DNA from: Pseudomonas saponiphila
Lineage (GTDB): Bacteria; Pseudomonadota; Gammaproteobacteria; Pseudomonadales; Pseudomonadaceae
DNA: 64,000 nt
Direction of reading: 5' to 3'
Assembly: GCF_900105185.1 (NCBI RefSeq)
Contig: NZ_FNTJ01000001.1
Span: 2,810,501 to 2,874,500, forward strand
A program made the translations under genes and the position numbers. How positions within the stretch are numbered: position 1 is the first letter of the stretch; every line of letters starts with the position of its first letter. Below are positions 35,275-43,976 of the stretch, piece after piece. A model generated the notes under the pieces. That model searched no databases and was not told where the DNA came from. It was given only the letters and a program-made list of their open reading frames with translations.

Positions 35275-35475
35275 ACTGTCCTCGTAATACCCGAACGCTC
35301 GGGACACACAGAAATAAGGGGGAGAAGCGAGGGGGAATATAGAGGGTCAGGCGCGAGTTTTTTGCTCTGATTGCGCCATCGTGGCGGGATTTTTTCTCGT
35401 CTATGGCCAACGCGCCGCACTGCCGGTCGAGCCCGAGGCCGGTGGCGCGCGCCTTTGCGCCGCCACCGGCAGGGT

Positions 35476-36489
35476 TCAGCCCAAGTGCGGAAAACGACCG
35501 GAGACGAAATGACCCACATCGTTGAAGCCCGGGGTCGAGGCGTGCCCCGGGGTCACCAGGGCGTCGATGAAGGCTTCATCCTCAGGGCTGATCCGCACCT
35601 CCAGGGCCCGGGTGTAAGCATCCCACTGGGCCTCGGTGCGCGGACCGACGATGGCCGAGCTCACCGCCTGATTGTTCAACACCCAGGCAATGGCGAACTC
35701 GACGATATCGACCCCGCGGCCCTGGGCGTAGGCCTGGATCTGCTGGGCGATGCGCAGGGATTCCACTCGCCACTCGGTTTCCAGGATGCGCTTGTCCTGA
35801 CGTCCGGCGCGGCTGCCGCTGTCCGGCGCCACGTCCGGGGCGTACTTGCCGCTGAGTACGCCCCGTGCCAGCGGGCTGTAAGGCACCACGCCCAGGCCAT
35901 AGGCCTTGGCGGCAGTGATCTGCTCGGCTTCGGCCTGACGATTGACGATGTTGTACAGCGGCTGGCTGATCACCGGGCGGTCCACCCCCAGCTGGTCGGC
36001 CAGGCGAATCGCCTCGGCGATCCGCCAGCCGCGGTAGTTGGACAGGCCCCAGTAGCGGATCTTGCCCTGGCGCAGCAGGTCGCCGATGGCCGAGATACTC
36101 ACCTCCAGCGGGGTGTTGTGGTCCTCGCGGTGCAGGTAGTAGATGTCCAGGTAGTCGGTGCCCAGGCGGGTCAGGCTGGCCTCGATGCCGTTGAAGATGT
36201 GCTTGCGGCTCAGGCCGCTGCGGTTGGGCACCCCATCCGCCGGGCCGAACCCCACCTTGGAGGCCAGTACCCACTCATGGCGGTGGCGGGCAATGGCCTC
36301 GCCGACGATCTCCTCGGAGCGGCCCTGGGTGTAGACGTCGGCGGTGTCGATGAAATTGATCCCCTGGTCCCAGGCCTTGTCGATGATGCGCAACGAGTCT
36401 TCGGTACTGGTCTGCTCGCCGAACATCATGGTGCCCAGGGTCAGGCTGGAAACCTTGAGACCGGAATGGCCGAGGATGCGATAGCTCAT
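35476..36489 (-). CDS. Aldo/keto reductase
   Basis: The 337-residue (beta/alpha)8 NADPH-dependent oxidoreductase reduces aldehydes or ketones. The catalytic tetrad is visible as Asp and Tyr in FIDTADVYTQGRSEE, Lys in VLASKVGFG and His in YYLHREDHNTP. The C-terminal NADPH-binding region includes SAIVGPRTEAQWDAY. It belongs to the YghZ/Tas-like bacterial group rather than the compact AKRs, judging from the LGHSGLKVSSLTLGTMMFG start. AAGGA precedes the ATG. Physiological substrate unknown; the next LysR gene upstream is transcribed in the same direction. Confidence 0.88.
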   Translation of the reverse strand: MSYRILGHSGLKVSSLTLGTMMFGEQTSTEDSLRIIDKAWDQGINFIDTADVYTQGRSEEIVGEAIARHRHEWVLASKVGFGPADGVPNRSGLSRKHIFNGIEASLTRLGTDYLDIYYLHREDHNTPLEVSISAIGDLLRQGKIRYWGLSNYRGWRIAEAIRLADQLGVDRPVISQPLYNIVNRQAEAEQITAAKAYGLGVVPYSPLARGVLSGKYAPDVAPDSGSRAGRQDKRILETEWRVESLRIAQQIQAYAQGRGVDIVEFAIAWVLNNQAVSSAIVGPRTEAQWDAYTRALEVRISPEDEAFIDALVTPGHASTPGFNDVGHFVSGRFPHLG

Positions 36490-36596
36490 GGGCGAAATCC
36501 TTGTGCTAGAGGGGTGGCCAGGGTATTTCCGGCCATCGGGGCGACCATCAGATACCACAACGGCGGGCTTGCGCAATGCCTGAATGGCGCCTCCTC

Positions 36597-36675
36597 GCCG
36601 GGGCCGGCTTTTCGGCGAAGAGGTCCGTGAGATCGCCTGCCAGGACATTGCGTAGGAGCCGGCTTGCCGGCGAAG
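36597..36675. repeat. REP-like elements, one intact, one decayed
   Basis: GTAGGAGCCGGCTTGCCGGC lies at 36652-36671, continuing GAAG. A degenerate copy (GGGGCCGGCTTTTCGGCGAAG) lies at 36600. They belong to the same family as the arrays at 42.9 and 46.1 kb and occupy the gap between the aldo/keto reductase and LysR genes. Confidence 0.75.
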
Positions 36676-36710
36676 CGCGCAGTTGCCAGCCGCCTCAGGA
36701 GCGATGCTGT

Positions 36711-37610
36711 TCAGGGGCACAGCGCCCGGCAGCGCTGCAACACAAAGCTGTGCAGCAGGCGCACCCGCTCCGACACTTGCAGGCGATGGGGGCACAGCAG
36801 ATTGAACGGCGCCAGTTCCCCTTGCCAGTCGCCGAGCAGCGGCACCAGGCGCCCGGCGCGAATGTCCTCGGCCACATCCAGCCGGGCCTTGTAGACAATG
36901 CCGTGGCCGGCCAGGGCCCAGCGCCGGGCCACTTCGCCGTCGTCGCACAGGTAGTCGCCGCGCACCGACACCTCGCGGGTGTCGTCGCCACGGCTGAAGC
37001 GCCAGCTGTCATAGGGCCGGTCGTTGCGCAGGTAGAGCAGGGCGCTGTGCTGCGAGAGTTCCTCGGGCGCCTGCGGGGCGCCGCAACGGGCCAGATAGGC
37101 CGGGCTGGCGCAGGCCAGGCGGCGATGCTCGGGAAGAATCGGCAGGGCCACCAGGCTCGAATCCTCGGGCACGCCAAAGCGCAGGGCCACATCCACGGCC
37201 TCGCGGAACAGGTCGGCGCGGCGATCGTTGAGCCGCAGCTGCAGGCGCAGTTGCGGGTGCTCGGCCTTGAACTCATCGAGCCAGGGCAGCAGCGCATTGC
37301 GGCCGAAATCCGAGGGCGCCGACAGTTGCAACACCCCGGCCAGGCCCTGGCCCTGTTGCTTGAGGGCCTGCTCGCCGTCCTCCAGGGTGGCCAGGGCCAG
37401 GCGCACGCTGTCCAGGTAGCGCCGGCCTTCTTCGGTCAGGCGCATGCTGCGGGTTGAACGCGCCAGCAGGCGACTGCCGAGGCGGGTTTCCAGGCGTTTG
37501 AGGGCGATGCTGGCGGCGGCCGCGGTCAGGCCCAGGGAGCGGGCGGCGGCGGAAATGCTCCCGGAGTCCGCCGTGCGCACGAAGATTTCCAAGTCGAGGA
37601 TCGAGCTCAT
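36711..37610 (-). CDS. LysR-family regulator divergent from an SDR gene
   Basis: The 299-residue protein has the helix-turn-helix SISAAARSLGLTAAAASIALKRLETRLGSRLLARSTRSM (about 18-55), in the CrgA/DmlR-like subgroup, and a substrate-binding domain ending in LLCPHRLQVSERVRLLHSFV. Transcription points away from the SDR/VOC pair with 100 bp between starts, so it likely regulates that pair and itself. The ligand is unknown. Confidence 0.87.
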   Translation of the reverse strand: MSSILDLEIFVRTADSGSISAAARSLGLTAAAASIALKRLETRLGSRLLARSTRSMRLTEEGRRYLDSVRLALATLEDGEQALKQQGQGLAGVLQLSAPSDFGRNALLPWLDEFKAEHPQLRLQLRLNDRRADLFREAVDVALRFGVPEDSSLVALPILPEHRRLACASPAYLARCGAPQAPEELSQHSALLYLRNDRPYDSWRFSRGDDTREVSVRGDYLCDDGEVARRWALAGHGIVYKARLDVAEDIRAGRLVPLLGDWQGELAPFNLLCPHRLQVSERVRLLHSFVLQRCRALCP

Positions 37611-37710
37611 TAGTAAAAATCCTTTAAAGATCTTTGCGTTTTAGCTGGATTTTTCTGCGATTGGCAAGCTGGGATGATGCAATCACTTTCAATAGCAACA
37701 GGTGATCGCA

Positions 37711-38442
37711 ATGACTCTTTCCAACTCAAGCTTGGCCGGGCAGACCGTGGTAGTGATCGGCGCCGGCAGCGGCATTGGCGCCGCAGTGGCCCGCCGGGCC
37801 GCCGAACGTGGCGCCCGGGTGGTGCTGGCCGGGCGCAGCCTCGACGCCCTGCAAAAGCAGCAGGCGCAGTTGCCGGCGTCGGCCCGCAGCCTCGCCGTGG
37901 ATATCACCGATGCCGCCAGCGTCCGCGATCTGTTCAGCAGCGTGGGGGCCTTCGACCATCTGGTGATCAGTGCCGGTCCGGCGATCGTCGCCAAGCCCCT
38001 GGCCGACACCGACCTGCTGGACGCCCAGCGGGCTTTCGAGGTGAAGTTCTGGGGCGTGTGGCGCGCGGTCCAGGCGGCGCTGCCGACGCTCGCGCCCCAA
38101 GGCAGCATCAGCCTCACCTCGGGCCTGTTGTCGCGCAAGATGGTCCCCGGGCAGGTGCTCAAGACCACCCTCAATGCCGCCCTCGAAGCCCTGGGCAAGC
38201 ACCTGGCCAAGGAGCTGGCGCCACGTCGGGTGAATGTCATCAGCCCCGGGGTCACCGCCACCGAAGCCTATGCCGGGATGGCCGAGGAGGCTCGTCAGGC
38301 GATGTTCGCACGCACCGCCGCCAGCCTGCCGGTGGGCCGTGTCGGCCAGCCGGACGACATCGCCGCGGCCTTTATCCTGGCCATGGAAAACGGCTTTATC
38401 AGCGGCAGCCTGATCGACGTCGATGGCGGTGGCCTGCTGTGA
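37711..38442 (+). CDS. Atypical short-chain dehydrogenase/reductase
   Basis: The 243-residue Rossmann protein has the cofactor loop VIGAGSGIG (about 15-23) and VDITDAASV. The catalytic part is odd: the Ser is present (SISLTSGLL, Ser137) and a Lys lies at 151, but the Tyr expected four residues before it is Gly147 (PGQVLKTT). The NNAG motif is ISAG. The protein therefore may not be a standard dehydrogenase; it could bind cofactor for another reaction or have a displaced base. ATG 37711 with AGGTGAT upstream was chosen over GTG 37702. It overlaps the following VOC gene by GTGA. Confidence 0.8.
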   Translation: MTLSNSSLAGQTVVVIGAGSGIGAAVARRAAERGARVVLAGRSLDALQKQQAQLPASARSLAVDITDAASVRDLFSSVGAFDHLVISAGPAIVAKPLADTDLLDAQRAFEVKFWGVWRAVQAALPTLAPQGSISLTSGLLSRKMVPGQVLKTTLNAALEALGKHLAKELAPRRVNVISPGVTATEAYAGMAEEARQAMFARTAASLPVGRVGQPDDIAAAFILAMENGFISGSLIDVDGGGLL

Positions 38443-38849
38443 ACTGGCGCTTCGACCACCTGGCGTTCAACGTTGCCGAGGGCGAGGCGTTGCAGGCGGC
38501 GTTTGCCGACTTGCTGGGCCTGCAAAGGGGGCGGCGCCCGCCGTTTCCCTTTCCCGGGCGCTGGCTGTATCAGGACCGCCAGGCGCTGGTCCACGTCATC
38601 GAACAGGCCGACAGCCCCGAGCCGCAACTGAGCCACATCGCCTTCAGCACCCAGGAACCCGCCACCGCGGTGCTGCTGCGGGTGCAGGCCAGTGGCCTGG
38701 AGCATCAGGTGGCGCAAGTGCCGGAAGACGGCATCTGGCAGATCTTCGTCCGCCTGCCCGGCGGCCTGGTGCTGGAGCTGGATGCTCCGGCGGCGGGGGA
38801 GTTGGCCATCAGCCACGATTACACCCGGCACGCGGGTGCGCCGGACTGA
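38439..38849 (+). CDS. VOC-family (glyoxalase/bleomycin-resistance fold) protein
   Basis: The 136-residue protein starts at GTG 38439 inside the SDR stop codon (GTGA overlap), so it is translationally coupled. It begins NWRFDHLAFNVAEGEALQAAFADLLGL, the first VOC strand with a metal-ligand His. LSHIAF in the second half is another candidate, and LELDAPAAGE near the end supplies a carboxylate. The short length means one pair of beta-alpha-beta modules. It probably acts with the SDR on the same metabolite, under the divergent LysR. Substrate unknown. Confidence 0.75.
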   Translation: MNWRFDHLAFNVAEGEALQAAFADLLGLQRGRRPPFPFPGRWLYQDRQALVHVIEQADSPEPQLSHIAFSTQEPATAVLLRVQASGLEHQVAQVPEDGIWQIFVRLPGGLVLELDAPAAGELAISHDYTRHAGAPD

Positions 38850-38861
38850 CGCCAGCAATGC

Positions 38862-38898
38862 AAAAAGCCCGTTCCAGCCTGGGCTCGAACGGGCTTTT
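38862..38898. terminator. Bidirectional terminator after the SDR/VOC pair
   Basis: AAAAA, GCCCGTTC stem, 12-nt loop, GAACGGGC and TTTT. It separates this operon from the convergent MFS gene. Confidence 0.88.
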
Positions 38899-38913
38899 GG
38901 CGTTGCCGCAGGC

Positions 38914-40224
38914 TCAGCGGTTGAGGGTGCGGGTCATGCGCAGCGCCAGCAGGCTACCGCCGACAATCACCGCCGCCAGCAGGTACAGCGCCGCGTCGGT
39001 GGAACCGGTGCTGTCCTTGACCCAGCCGACCAGGTAGGGGCTGAGAAAGCCGGCCATCTGCCCCATGGAGTTGATCAACGCCAGGCCTCCGGCCGCCGCG
39101 CCGGCACTGAGCAGGGCGGTGGGCACCGGCCAGAACATCGGCAGGCCGGTGAGGGCGCCCATGGTGGCGAGGGTCAGGCCGAAGATGGCCAGGGCTGGGT
39201 TGGCGGCGAAGTTCACCGCGATCAGCAGGCCTGCGGCGCCCATCAGCATCGGTACGACTAGGTGCCAGCGGCGCTCCTTGCGCAAGTCCGCCGAGCGCCC
39301 CACCAGCAGCATGAACAGCGCCGCCAGCAGGTAGGGAATGGCGCTCAGCCAGCCGATCACCAGATTGTCGGCAAAACCCAGGTTCTTGATGATCGACGGC
39401 AGCCAGAAGTTGATCGCGTAGACCCCGCTCTGGATGCAGAAGTAGATCAGGCCGAAGGCCCAGATCGCCGGGTTCTTGAACACCGCGGCCAGGGAGTCGC
39501 TGGCGGTTTTCGGCTGGTTGGCGGCGTCGCTGGCCTGGTCGGCGGCCAGCACTGCGCGTTCAGCGGGTGTCAGCCACTGGGCGTGGGCGAAGCTGTCGCT
39601 GAGCAGGAAAAACGCCAGGGCGCCCAGGACCACCGTGGGAATGCCCTGCAGCAGGAACATCCACTGCCAGCCGGCAAGACCGCCTTGCCCGGCGGCGAAA
39701 TGGTTGAGGATCCAGCCGGAGAACGGACTGCCGAGCAAGCCGGACACCGGGATCGCCGACATGAACAGGGCCATGATCCGGCCCCGGCGGAAGGTCGGGA
39801 ACCACTGCGAGAGGTACAACACCACCCCGGGGAAGAAGCCGGCTTCGGCGGCCCCGGTGAACAGGCGCAGGGTGTAGAACTGGGTCGGCGTGGTGACGAA
39901 CAGCAGGCAGGTGGACAAGGTGCCCCAGGTGATCATCATCAGCGCGATCCAGCGCCGCGGGCCGAACCGGTTCAGCGCCAGGTTGCTCGGCACGCCGCAC
40001 AGCACGTAGCCGATGAAGAAGATCCCGGCCCCCAGGCCGTAGACCGTTTCGCTGAATTTCAGGGCGTCGAGCATCTGCAGCTTGGCAAAGCCGACGTTGA
40101 CCCGGTCGAGGTAGTTGAACAGGTAGCAGACGAAGATGAAGGGGATCAGGCGCAGGGTGATGCGCTTGTAGACGGCGTTCTTGTCGTCAGCCTGGGCCAG
40201 TGGGACAGCGGCGCTCTGTGACAT
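38914..40224 (-). CDS. MFS transporter, anion:cation symporter type
   Basis: The 436-residue protein has 12 predicted helices. It carries the ACS-family features YLFNYLDRVNVGFAKLQM in helix 1 and [22 protein letters not shown] at the helix 2-3 loop. This family imports organic anions such as glucarate, galactarate, phthalate or tartrate. It is divergent from a CdaR-type sugar-diacid regulator followed by glycerate kinase. The likely substrate is therefore a diacid or glycerate whose breakdown yields glycerate; that is inference from context. It closely resembles HpaX at 44783 in layout, and the two are probably paralogues. Confidence 0.87.
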   Translation of the reverse strand: MSQSAAVPLAQADDKNAVYKRITLRLIPFIFVCYLFNYLDRVNVGFAKLQMLDALKFSETVYGLGAGIFFIGYVLCGVPSNLALNRFGPRRWIALMMITWGTLSTCLLFVTTPTQFYTLRLFTGAAEAGFFPGVVLYLSQWFPTFRRGRIMALFMSAIPVSGLLGSPFSGWILNHFAAGQGGLAGWQWMFLLQGIPTVVLGALAFFLLSDSFAHAQWLTPAERAVLAADQASDAANQPKTASDSLAAVFKNPAIWAFGLIYFCIQSGVYAINFWLPSIIKNLGFADNLVIGWLSAIPYLLAALFMLLVGRSADLRKERRWHLVVPMLMGAAGLLIAVNFAANPALAIFGLTLATMGALTGLPMFWPVPTALLSAGAAAGGLALINSMGQMAGFLSPYLVGWVKDSTGSTDAALYLLAAVIVGGSLLALRMTRTLNR

Positions 40225-40379
40225 GGTGTGTCTCTCTTTATTATGATTTTTCGCGGTGCAAGGGTAACGTTGACCGCCCCGAGAGTCTCGGTCACGCCAA
40301 GGTCGCTGTCTTTGTGCCGGCGCACAGCGATTGGCCACGGCCCCTGTGCCACTGAACAATGCCCAAGGATCTTTCCCCT

Positions 40380-41510
40380 ATGTTCGAACTCGATCATGAC
40401 CTGGCGCAGGACATCGTCGACCGCGCGATGGCCATCCTGCCCTACAACGTCAATGTCATGGACAGCCAGGGCCTGATCCTCGGCAGCGGCGAGCCGGAAC
40501 GCATCAATACTCGGCATGAGGGCGCGCAACTGGTGCTGGCCAACGGCCGGGTGGTGGAGATCGACGAGCCTACCGCGCGCCAGCTCAAGGGCGTGCAACC
40601 GGGAATCAACCTGCCGCTGCTGCATGACCAGCGGCTGATCGGGGTGCTGGGCATCACTGGTGATCCGGCCTTGCTGCGTACCTACGCTGAACTGGTGCGC
40701 ATGACCGCCGAGATGCTGGTGGGCCAGCGTCACCAGCAGGCCGAGCAGCAATGGCGGCGCCAGCGTTGCGACGACTTGCTGGCCCTGCTCCTGAGCGATG
40801 GCGGCGACTCGCCGCGGCTGGTGGACGAGGCCCGGCAGATGGGCCTCAAGCCGCAACTGGCGCGCACGCCTTACCTGTTCGAACTGGGCCTGGAGCAGGC
40901 CGCGGGGCAGGGCGTCGAAACCCTGAGCAGTTGGCTGATGAGCCGCTACCCGGACAGCTGGTGCGTCAGTTCGTCGAAGACCTCGCTGCTCTGGTGTCGC
41001 CCGGCGAGCCTCAGCCTGGACAACCCGCGGCTGCTGGAAAAACTCGACGCCCAGGGCTGGAACATCCTGCGGGTCGCCGTCGGCGGGCAGGCCGATGGCC
41101 TGGCTGGCCTGCGCCGCTGCTACCGTCGGGTCGGCGACCTGCTGGCCTACGGCCGCGACATCCTGCCGGACTCGCGGCTGCTGACCCTCAACCGCTACCG
41201 CCTGCCGGTGATGCTCTGGCGCCATCGCAACGACGATGCCCTGGACGAATTGCTGACGCCTTTGCGCAAGGTCCTGGCCAAGGACAGCAACGGCCAGCTG
41301 CTGGCGACCCTGCGCAGTTGGTGCGAGCACGACGGCCAGAGCCAGGCTTGCGCCGACGCCCTGGGTATCCATCGCAACAGCCTGCGCTACCGCATGGAGC
41401 GCATCGCCGAGCTTAGCGGCGTCGACCCCTTGCGCCTGGACGGCATGCTGGCGCTTTATCTGGGGGTGCAATTGCTGCCCCATAGCACGGCTCCACAGGA
41501 CCCCCTGTAA
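40380..41510 (+). CDS. cdaR: CdaR-type sugar-diacid regulator
   Basis: The 376-residue protein begins with a diacid recognition domain: LDHDLAQDIVDRAMAILPYNVNVMD, GSGEPERI and LHDQRLIGVLGITGDP, all close to E. coli CdaR. It ends with a PucR-type helix-turn-helix (ACADALGIHRNSLRYRMERIAELSG). E. coli CdaR activates glucarate/galactarate and glycerate genes in response to diacids or glycerate. The start at 40380 has AAGGA at 9 bp; an ATG at 40359 is in frame. It is followed by glycerate kinase after 222 bp that hold no gene, and is divergent from a transporter. Confidence 0.87.
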   Translation: MFELDHDLAQDIVDRAMAILPYNVNVMDSQGLILGSGEPERINTRHEGAQLVLANGRVVEIDEPTARQLKGVQPGINLPLLHDQRLIGVLGITGDPALLRTYAELVRMTAEMLVGQRHQQAEQQWRRQRCDDLLALLLSDGGDSPRLVDEARQMGLKPQLARTPYLFELGLEQAAGQGVETLSSWLMSRYPDSWCVSSSKTSLLWCRPASLSLDNPRLLEKLDAQGWNILRVAVGGQADGLAGLRRCYRRVGDLLAYGRDILPDSRLLTLNRYRLPVMLWRHRNDDALDELLTPLRKVLAKDSNGQLLATLRSWCEHDGQSQACADALGIHRNSLRYRMERIAELSGVDPLRLDGMLALYLGVQLLPHSTAPQDPL

Positions 41511-41732
41511 CCGCTACCGCGCCTGCGCGAGGCTGCGGCAATTTCCAGCCAAACCTGTATCGCCTTCAAGGCCCTCGCGCCCGTTCGCCGCCTGCGGCAG
41601 CGGTTGCAACGCTAGGCGAGGTTGCGTGGTTGTAGCAATGAACAATAAAGCGCCCTCGGACTTGTGCAGCGGCCCGGGGTCAGCGCCGGCGCCAAGTGGC
41701 AGCATGGCGGCACAAGAACCGGAGAACACCCC

Positions 41733-42875
41733 ATGAAGATCATCATCGCCCCCGACTCGTTCAAGGACAGCCTGAGTGCCGCAGGCGTGGCCCAGGCCAT
41801 TGCCCAGGGTCTGGCCGAGGTCTGGCCCGACGCCGAACTGCGTCAGTGCCCGATGGCTGACGGTGGCGAGGGCACGGTGGAATCGATTCTCGCCGCCTGT
41901 GACGGGCAACTGCGCCGCCATCCGGTCCAGGGGCCGCTGGGGGCGACGGTCGAAGCGCGCTGGGGCTGGTTGCCCCAGAGTCACACCGCGATCATCGAAA
42001 TGGCCGAGGCCAGCGGCCTGCAATTGCTGGCGCTGGACCAGCGCGATGCCTGCAACAGCAGCACCTTCGGGACGGGGGAATTGATCCTGGCCGCGCTGGA
42101 TGCTGGCGCCCAACGCATCATCCTGGCCATCGGCGGCAGCGCCACCAACGACGGCGGTGCCGGGGCCCTGCAGGCCCTGGGCGTGAAGTTGCTGGATCAG
42201 CAGGGGCGGATGCTGCCCCGTGGCGGCCTGGCCCTGGCCGACCTCGCCGCCATCGAGCTGGACAGCCTGGACCCGCGCCTGGCCCGGGTGCGTTTTGAAA
42301 TCGCCGCCGACGTCAACAACCCGCTGTGCGGCGAACAGGGCGCATCAGCGATCTTCGGCCCGCAGAAAGGCGCATCAGCGCAGCAGGTGCAGCAGTTGGA
42401 CCAGGCCCTGGGGCATTTTGCCCAGCGCTGCGCCGAGGTGCTGGCCAAGGACGTGCGTGACGAACCCGGCAGCGGTGCGGCTGGCGGCCTGGGGTTTGCC
42501 GCCAAGGCCTTTCTGGGCGCGCAGTTTCGCCCGGGCGTGGAAGTGGTGGCGGAACTGGTGGGCCTGGAACAGGCCATACAGGGCGCCGATCTGGTGATCA
42601 CCGGCGAAGGGCGTTTCGACGCCCAGACCTTGCGCGGCAAGACCCCGTTCGGTGTGGCGCGGATCGCCCGGGCGCAGGGCGTTCCGGTGATCGTGCTGGC
42701 CGGCACCCTGGGCGAGGGTTACCAGCAGATGTACGCCCACGGCGTGGACGCGGCCTTCGCCTTGACCAGCGGCCCCATGAGCCTGGAGCAGGCCTGCCGC
42801 GAAGCTCCGCGCCTGCTGCGCGAACGCGCGACCGACATCGCCCGCCTCTGGCGCCTGGGCAATCCCCACCGCTAA
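41733..42875 (+). CDS. glxK: Glycerate kinase (GarK/GlxK family)
   Basis: The 380-residue glycerate 2-kinase phosphorylates D-glycerate into central metabolism. It shows family motifs MKIIIAPDSFKDSLSA, CPMADGGEGTVE, AIGGSATNDGGAG, ADVNNPLCGEQGAS, GSGAAGGLGFA and ITGEGRFDAQT. Length is normal. GGAG lies 9 bp before ATG 41733. It follows the CdaR-type regulator on the same strand, so glycerate from hydroxypyruvate, tartronate semialdehyde or diacid breakdown is the probable input. A REP array lies directly downstream. Confidence 0.92.
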   Translation: MKIIIAPDSFKDSLSAAGVAQAIAQGLAEVWPDAELRQCPMADGGEGTVESILAACDGQLRRHPVQGPLGATVEARWGWLPQSHTAIIEMAEASGLQLLALDQRDACNSSTFGTGELILAALDAGAQRIILAIGGSATNDGGAGALQALGVKLLDQQGRMLPRGGLALADLAAIELDSLDPRLARVRFEIAADVNNPLCGEQGASAIFGPQKGASAQQVQQLDQALGHFAQRCAEVLAKDVRDEPGSGAAGGLGFAAKAFLGAQFRPGVEVVAELVGLEQAIQGADLVITGEGRFDAQTLRGKTPFGVARIARAQGVPVIVLAGTLGEGYQQMYAHGVDAAFALTSGPMSLEQACREAPRLLRERATDIARLWRLGNPHR

Positions 42876-42901
42876 ACACCCCACGCCGCGCCCGCGACAA
42901 C

Positions 42902-43156
42902 GCCTTCGCCGACAAGCCGTCTCCTACGAACCACCACCTGAGCCTGCCCCCCCCCCCACGTAGGAGTTGGCTTGCCAGCGAAGAGGCCGCAAGATCTTGC
43001 CACGCCCGCAACAACGCCTTCGCCGGCCAGCCGGCTCCTACGAACCACCGCCTGAGCCTGCCTGCCCCCATGTAGGAGCTGGCTTGCCAGCGAAGAGGCC
43101 GCCAAGCCTTGCCACGTCCGCGACAACGCCTTCGCCGGCCAGCCGGCTCCTACGGC
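42902..43156. repeat. Tandem REP array (about 2.4 units of roughly 113 bp)
   Basis: Five REP cores alternate in orientation, at about 42902 (-), 42960 (+), 43019 (-), 43071 (+) and 43131 (-). They are spaced so that the whole plus/minus pair, with its spacer, repeats about every 113 bp. Cores are TAGGAGCTGGCTTGCCAGCG and GCCGGCCAGCCGGCTCCTAC variants. An unusual run of 12 C residues lies at about 42948. The array sits between glxK and the hpaI end and holds no gene. Confidence 0.85.
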
Positions 43157-43165
43157 CAGCGCCCG

Positions 43166-43966
43166 TCAGTAGACCCCGCCGTCGCGGGTGGGGGCATCCA
43201 GGGTCTTGTACTGCCCGACCAGGCTCTGCAAGCCCTTCATCAACACCGTGGTATCCACCCCCACGGCGACGAAGTTGGCCCCCAGTTCGATGCAGCGCCG
43301 GGCCAAGCGCTGATCGGCGCTGAGAATCCCCGCGGCCTTGCCCGCCCGGCGTATGCGCACGATGGCGTCCTCGATGGTCGCCACCACCTCGGGGTGCCCG
43401 GGGTTGCCCCGATGGCCCATGGCCGCGGACAGGTCCGCCGGGCCGATGAACACGCCATCGACGCCGTCCACCGCGAGGATCTCATCCAGGTTGCCCAGGC
43501 CTTCGAGGTTCTCGACCTGCACCAGCAGGCACATCTGTTCATCGGCCCGCTCCAGGTAGTCGGCGATGCTGTTCCAGCGCGACGCCCGGGCCAGGGTGCT
43601 GCCCACGCCACGTACCCCCAGCGGCGGATAGTGCATGGCGCGCACCAGCTGGCGCGCCTGCTCGGCGCTTTCGACCATGGGGATCAGCAGGGTCTGGGCG
43701 CCGATGTCCAGCAGTTGCTTGATCAGCGCGGTGTCGCCGATCGGCGGGCGGATGATGCCCTGGGCTGCGTAGGGTGCGATGGCCTGCAACTGCGCCAGCA
43801 GGCTGCGCAGGTCGTTGGGGGCGTGTTCGCCGTCCAGCAGCAGCCAGTCGAAACCGGCATTGGCCGCCAGCTCGGCGCAGTAGCCGTCCGCCAGCCCCAG
43901 CCACAGGCCGATCTGCGGTTCGCTGTGTTGCAGGCGTTGCTTGAACAGGTTCAACGGCATGTCCAT
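43166..43966 (-). CDS. hpaI: 4-Hydroxy-2-oxoheptane-1,7-dioate aldolase HpaI
   Basis: The 266-residue class II aldolase of the HpcH/HpaI family is the last step of homoprotocatechuate breakdown, splitting the substrate to pyruvate and succinate semialdehyde. Seen in sequence: [34 protein letters not shown] (base His in the GEH motif), [15 protein letters not shown] (metal-binding Glu) and [14 protein letters not shown] (metal-binding Asp). GAGGAG precedes the ATG, 10 bp after the hpaH stop. It is the last gene of the hpa operon. Confidence 0.95.
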   Translation of the reverse strand: MDMPLNLFKQRLQHSEPQIGLWLGLADGYCAELAANAGFDWLLLDGEHAPNDLRSLLAQLQAIAPYAAQGIIRPPIGDTALIKQLLDIGAQTLLIPMVESAEQARQLVRAMHYPPLGVRGVGSTLARASRWNSIADYLERADEQMCLLVQVENLEGLGNLDEILAVDGVDGVFIGPADLSAAMGHRGNPGHPEVVATIEDAIVRIRRAGKAAGILSADQRLARRCIELGANFVAVGVDTTVLMKGLQSLVGQYKTLDAPTRDGGVY

Positions 43967-43976
43967 GGCAGTCTCC

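Noticed and set aside
42902..43156. Second regularly spaced repeat array considered as CRISPR
   Set aside because: Same reasoning: alternating REP cores with repeated spacers.
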